NCBI RefSeq assembly: GCF_003045775.1
Contig: NZ_PXNS01000006.1
Coordinates: 310,001-374,000 of the forward strand
DNA from: Halomonas litopenaei
GTDB lineage: Bacteria > Pseudomonadota > Gammaproteobacteria > Pseudomonadales > Halomonadaceae
Direction of reading: 5' to 3'
Length of the DNA: 64,000 bases
This document shows, one piece after another, positions 62,690-64,000 of the stretch. The notes below the pieces were generated by a model. The model searched no databases. It had not been told where the DNA came from and was given only the letters and a program-made list of their open reading frames with translations. Numbering within the stretch: the first letter of the stretch is position 1; the number at the start of each line of letters is the position of its first letter. A program made the position numbers and the translations under genes.

Positions 62690-63877
62690 ATGTCTTCGAC
62701 CTCCCTTCCTGCCTCCGCCCGCACTGACGACCGCATTGCGGCTGACCGCCGCTCGCACGATAACCACGAGGTAGGCGCCCGGCGTGGCCGTGGCCAACGG
62801 GCCAGACAGCGGCGACGAGCGCCGATGCTGGCGCTCGCGGCGTTGCCGCTGGCGCTGATGGCGTCCCAGGCGCAGGCTCAGTCCTACGAGATGGCCATCG
62901 CTACCCTGATCCCCGAGAACCTGACCAACAACGCCATCTATCCTGCCCTCGTCCACTTCAAGGAACTGGTGGAAAGTCGCACCGAAGGCGACGTCACCGT
63001 CAGCATCTTCGGTGGCGGCCAGATGGGCTCCGAAGTCGAGACCGGCTCCCAGGTCCAGGCCGGTGGCAGGGCGCTGCAGTCCGCCATTCTGACCTCCGGC
63101 GCGATGTCGTCGTTCTACCCCGAGTATCAGGCGGTGACGGCCCCCTTCCTGTTCGATGACTGGCGCCAGGCCTGGGCCTTCTTCGATGGCGAGTGGTTCG
63201 CCGACTTCATGCAGGGCGCCATCGAACAGGCGGACATGCGCTATCTGGGGACCTTCGATGATGGTGGCGGCTTTGTCGCCTTCACCAACAACGAGCGGCT
63301 GATCAAGACCGTGGATGACCTCGAGGGGCTCAACATCCGCACCGAGGAAAACCCGGCCCACGTCGCCACCATGGAGGCGCTGGGTGCCTCCGCCACACCG
63401 CTGCCGTGGGGCGAGCTGATCACCGCGCTGGAGACCGGACTCGCCGACGGTCAGTTCAACGCGCCGGTGATCAACACCACCTTCGGCCTGGACGAGGTGA
63501 CCGACTACACCACCCTGACCGGGCACGTGTACAACAGCGCCAGCTGGATGGTCAGCGAGAGCTGGTTTCAGGAGCTGCCCGAGGAGCACCAGCGGGTCAT
63601 CACCAACGCCGCCCGTGAGGCGGTCAGTCTGAGCCATGGCGCTTCCGGCATGCTGGCGACGGCCAGCTGGCAGACGTCCTGCGAGATCTTCGAGGAGTGC
63701 TACCTGATGCCGGCAGAAGAGCGCCAGCGCATGGCAGAGGTGGCGCGTCCGGCTTGGAAGAGCTGGATCGTCGACGACTTCGGACTCGACGCCGCCTTGA
63801 TCGACGACCTGCTGGCCGAGGTCGATGGCCTGCGCCAGTCGCTGCCGCAAGAGGCCTACAGCCGCTACGGCCAGTGA
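62690..63877 (+). CDS. TRAP transporter substrate-binding protein (DctP-type)
   Basis: This encodes 395 aa. A basic N-terminal region (residues 1-45) precedes a hydrophobic export stretch (MLALAALPLALMASQAQAQS). The mature part is a DctP-type TRAP solute receptor: HFKELVESRTEGDVTV, FGGGQMGSEVE, GLNIRTEENPAHVATMEALGASATPLPWGELITAL with the conserved Arg for the carboxylate ligand. It delivers a carboxylic acid to the TRAP permease encoded downstream. The long basic leader is unusual; a later start at the ATG of residue 46 (MLALAALPL) is possible. Confidence 0.9.
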   Translation: MSSTSLPASARTDDRIAADRRSHDNHEVGARRGRGQRARQRRRAPMLALAALPLALMASQAQAQSYEMAIATLIPENLTNNAIYPALVHFKELVESRTEGDVTVSIFGGGQMGSEVETGSQVQAGGRALQSAILTSGAMSSFYPEYQAVTAPFLFDDWRQAWAFFDGEWFADFMQGAIEQADMRYLGTFDDGGGFVAFTNNERLIKTVDDLEGLNIRTEENPAHVATMEALGASATPLPWGELITALETGLADGQFNAPVINTTFGLDEVTDYTTLTGHVYNSASWMVSESWFQELPEEHQRVITNAAREAVSLSHGASGMLATASWQTSCEIFEECYLMPAEERQRMAEVARPAWKSWIVDDFGLDAALIDDLLAEVDGLRQSLPQEAYSRYGQ

Positions 63878-63941
63878 TTGTCGCGGCGGGGCGGCCAGGC
63901 CGCCCCGCCAGTGCCCACCGCCTTGCCCGAGTTCTCCTGTC

Positions 63942-64000
63942 ATGTCATCACTGCGATCTCTTCAGGCCTGGCTCCAGCGCCTGAGCGACGGCGTCAATCG
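63942..64000 (+). CDS. Partial TRAP transporter small permease (DctQ-type), cut by the window edge
   Basis: The ATG at 63942 starts MSSLRSLQAWLQRLSDGVN, cut by the window end. Only the position after a DctP gene and the N-terminal composition, which resembles DctQ proteins, support the call. Confidence 0.6.
   Translation, partial: MSSLRSLQAWLQRLSDGVN

Overview
The window looks like chromosomal DNA of a moderately halophilic gammaproteobacterium, most likely a Halomonas relative. This is an inference from high-GC coding sequence, acidic secreted proteins, two large Na+/H+ antiporters, a TRAP solute system and a standard proteobacterial leucine (liu) operon. No rRNA, tRNA, CRISPR array, transposase or phage gene was seen.

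Left part (1-20.1 kb): mostly housekeeping and metabolic genes. These are a parvulin isomerase, a DUF523 protein, a ChaN-like lipoprotein with a PDZ domain, a methyltransferase, an NhaP-type antiporter, an AlkA-type DNA glycosylase, a YjbQ protein and an AhpD-like protein. A four-gene minus-strand cluster follows (hutH, YfcC-type transporter, ArgE-type deacylase, PhyH dioxygenase), with a HutC-type palindrome upstream of hutH. Next come a MocR regulator beside a LysE exporter, RidA, an MliC-like lipoprotein, a second antiporter with an RCK-like tail, and a two-gene unit of unknown function.

Middle part (20.3-31.5 kb): a complete liuABCDE leucine/isovalerate operon (minus strand) headed by a perfect LiuR-type palindrome, a cupin protein, and a tungstate ABC transporter operon (tupBCA) divergent from a regulator that has a DNA-binding domain and a ligand-binding-like domain.

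Right-centre (31.5-60.8 kb): the most unusual region. Two modules stand head to tail. Each has a minus-strand type I secretion pair (PrtD-like ABC ATPase plus HlyD-like adaptor), an AT-rich divergent intergenic region, and a plus-strand gene for a very large Cys-poor exoprotein. The exoproteins (about 4,940 codons and 2,045 aa) are strings of CBM6/35-like sugar-binding modules, Ig/cadherin-like modules, a malectin-like module and a PQQ-sugar-dehydrogenase-like beta-propeller, with no RTX repeats. The smaller one corresponds to an internal core of the larger one. The giant gene has one in-frame amber codon at 36797-36799. Between the modules, a 68-bp tandem repeat (six copies) runs into the 3' end of the second adaptor gene. 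No outer-membrane TolC partner lies in the window.

Right end (60.9-64 kb): two tandem small His/Asp-rich lipoproteins, an AraC regulator, a second copy of an intergenic inverted-repeat element (the first is at 15.6 kb), and the start of a TRAP transporter operon cut by the window edge.
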